6,338 nt of DNA from Dehalococcoidia bacterium. GTDB taxonomy: Bacteria > Chloroflexota > Dehalococcoidia > GIF9 > AB-539-J10. The position numbers were made by a program, and so were the translations under genes. Numbering within the stretch: the stretch's first letter is position 1; every line of letters begins with the position of its first letter. The stretch covers positions 1-6,338 of the forward strand of contig JAGMDB010000065.1 in the NCBI GenBank assembly GCA_023128875.1, given 5' to 3'. Under the pieces are notes generated by a model that was not told where the DNA came from, ran no database searches, and worked only from the letters and a program-made list of their open reading frames with translations. Below, piece after piece: positions 6,217-6,338 of this stretch.

Positions 6217-6242
6217 GCTCATCACTAAACACTCGATGTTCC

Positions 6243-6271
6243 TTGACCCCGCAAAGCTACTAAACTATACT
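6243..6271 (+). promoter_or_regulatory. Sigma70-type promoter for tRNA-Pro
   Basis: A -35 box TTGACC (6243-6248) and a -10 box TATACT (6266-6271) are separated by exactly 17 bases. Each differs from the consensus by one base. Transcription would begin near 6278, about 12 bases before the mature 5' end of the tRNA, leaving a short leader for RNase P removal. The downstream tRNA is therefore probably transcribed on its own, not by read-through from the operon. Confidence 0.75.
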
Positions 6272-6289
6272 TCAGCATGGTGCTATTAT

Positions 6290-6338
6290 CGGGGTGTAGC
6301 GCAGTGGGTAGCGCGCATGGTTTGGGACCATGAGGTCG
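6290..6338 (+). tRNA. tRNA-Pro (anticodon TGG), 5' part only
   Basis: The 5' part of a tRNA, cut by the right window edge. The 5' acceptor strand is 6290-6296 (CGGGGTG, starting with the C1 typical of bacterial tRNA-Pro), followed by TA at 6297-6298. The D stem pairs 6299-6302 with 6311-6314 around AGTGGGTA. The anticodon stem 6316-6320/6328-6332 closes the loop TTTGGGA, giving anticodon TGG at 6323-6325. The variable region begins at 6333. The T arm and 3' acceptor strand are outside the window. Confidence 0.95.

Noticed and set aside
6022..6225. Reverse-strand open frame of 67 codons over the end of the last gene and the intergenic region
   Set aside because: It lies mostly opposite a well-supported ferredoxin gene and the rest reads the intergenic repeat; no family resemblance.
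1..6338. Integrated island between two tRNA genes
   Set aside because: I looked for a direct repeat of the tRNA-Arg 3' end near 6139-6289 and found none; there is no integrase, and gene style is uniform.

Overview
The window holds one complete six-gene, same-strand operon between two tRNA genes that are each cut by a window edge. It opens with the 3' part of a tRNA-Arg (anticodon CCG, no encoded CCA) and closes with the 5' part of a tRNA-Pro (anticodon TGG) that has its own promoter. The protein families (2-oxoacid:ferredoxin oxidoreductase, NuoE/F/G-like diaphorase subunits, many iron-sulfur clusters) point to a strictly anaerobic bacterium of moderate GC content. A degenerate intergenic repeat and general protein resemblance make me think of Chloroflexota (Dehalococcoidia-like), but this is a weak guess.

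Layout. 1-46: tRNA-Arg 3' part. 65-940: fused gamma-delta subunit of a pyruvate/2-oxoacid oxidoreductase. 943-2115: alpha subunit. 2118-3038: beta subunit, which binds thiamine diphosphate (TPP) and a [4Fe-4S] cluster. 3035-3526: NuoE/HydC-like [2Fe-2S] subunit. 3543-5405: NuoF/HydB-like FMN and NAD(P)-binding subunit with an N-terminal [2Fe-2S] domain and a C-terminal 2x[4Fe-4S] domain. 5413-6138: short NuoG/HydA-like ferredoxin subunit with [2Fe-2S], 2x[4Fe-4S] and a C-terminal four-cysteine site, and no catalytic domain. 6139-6289: intergenic region with a degenerate repeat that can fold as a terminator-like hairpin, then a good sigma70-type promoter for tRNA-Pro. Junctions between the six genes run from a 4-base overlap to 16 bases, so the genes are almost certainly co-transcribed and probably translationally coupled.

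How the genes may work together. The Por subunits oxidise a 2-oxoacid with CoA and deliver low-potential electrons to a [4Fe-4S] wire. The other three subunits are the core of the NADH-linked, FMN-containing module found in bifurcating [FeFe]-hydrogenases (HydABC) and in complex I, but there is no hydrogenase and no membrane arm. The simplest reading is a soluble complex that couples 2-oxoacid oxidation to NAD(P)+, directly or by bifurcation/confurcation with ferredoxin. Up to 11 iron-sulfur clusters, one TPP, one FMN and possibly one or two Zn sites are predicted per set of subunits. The 2-oxoacid substrate cannot be read from the sequence. That the two halves form one enzyme is inference from operon structure.
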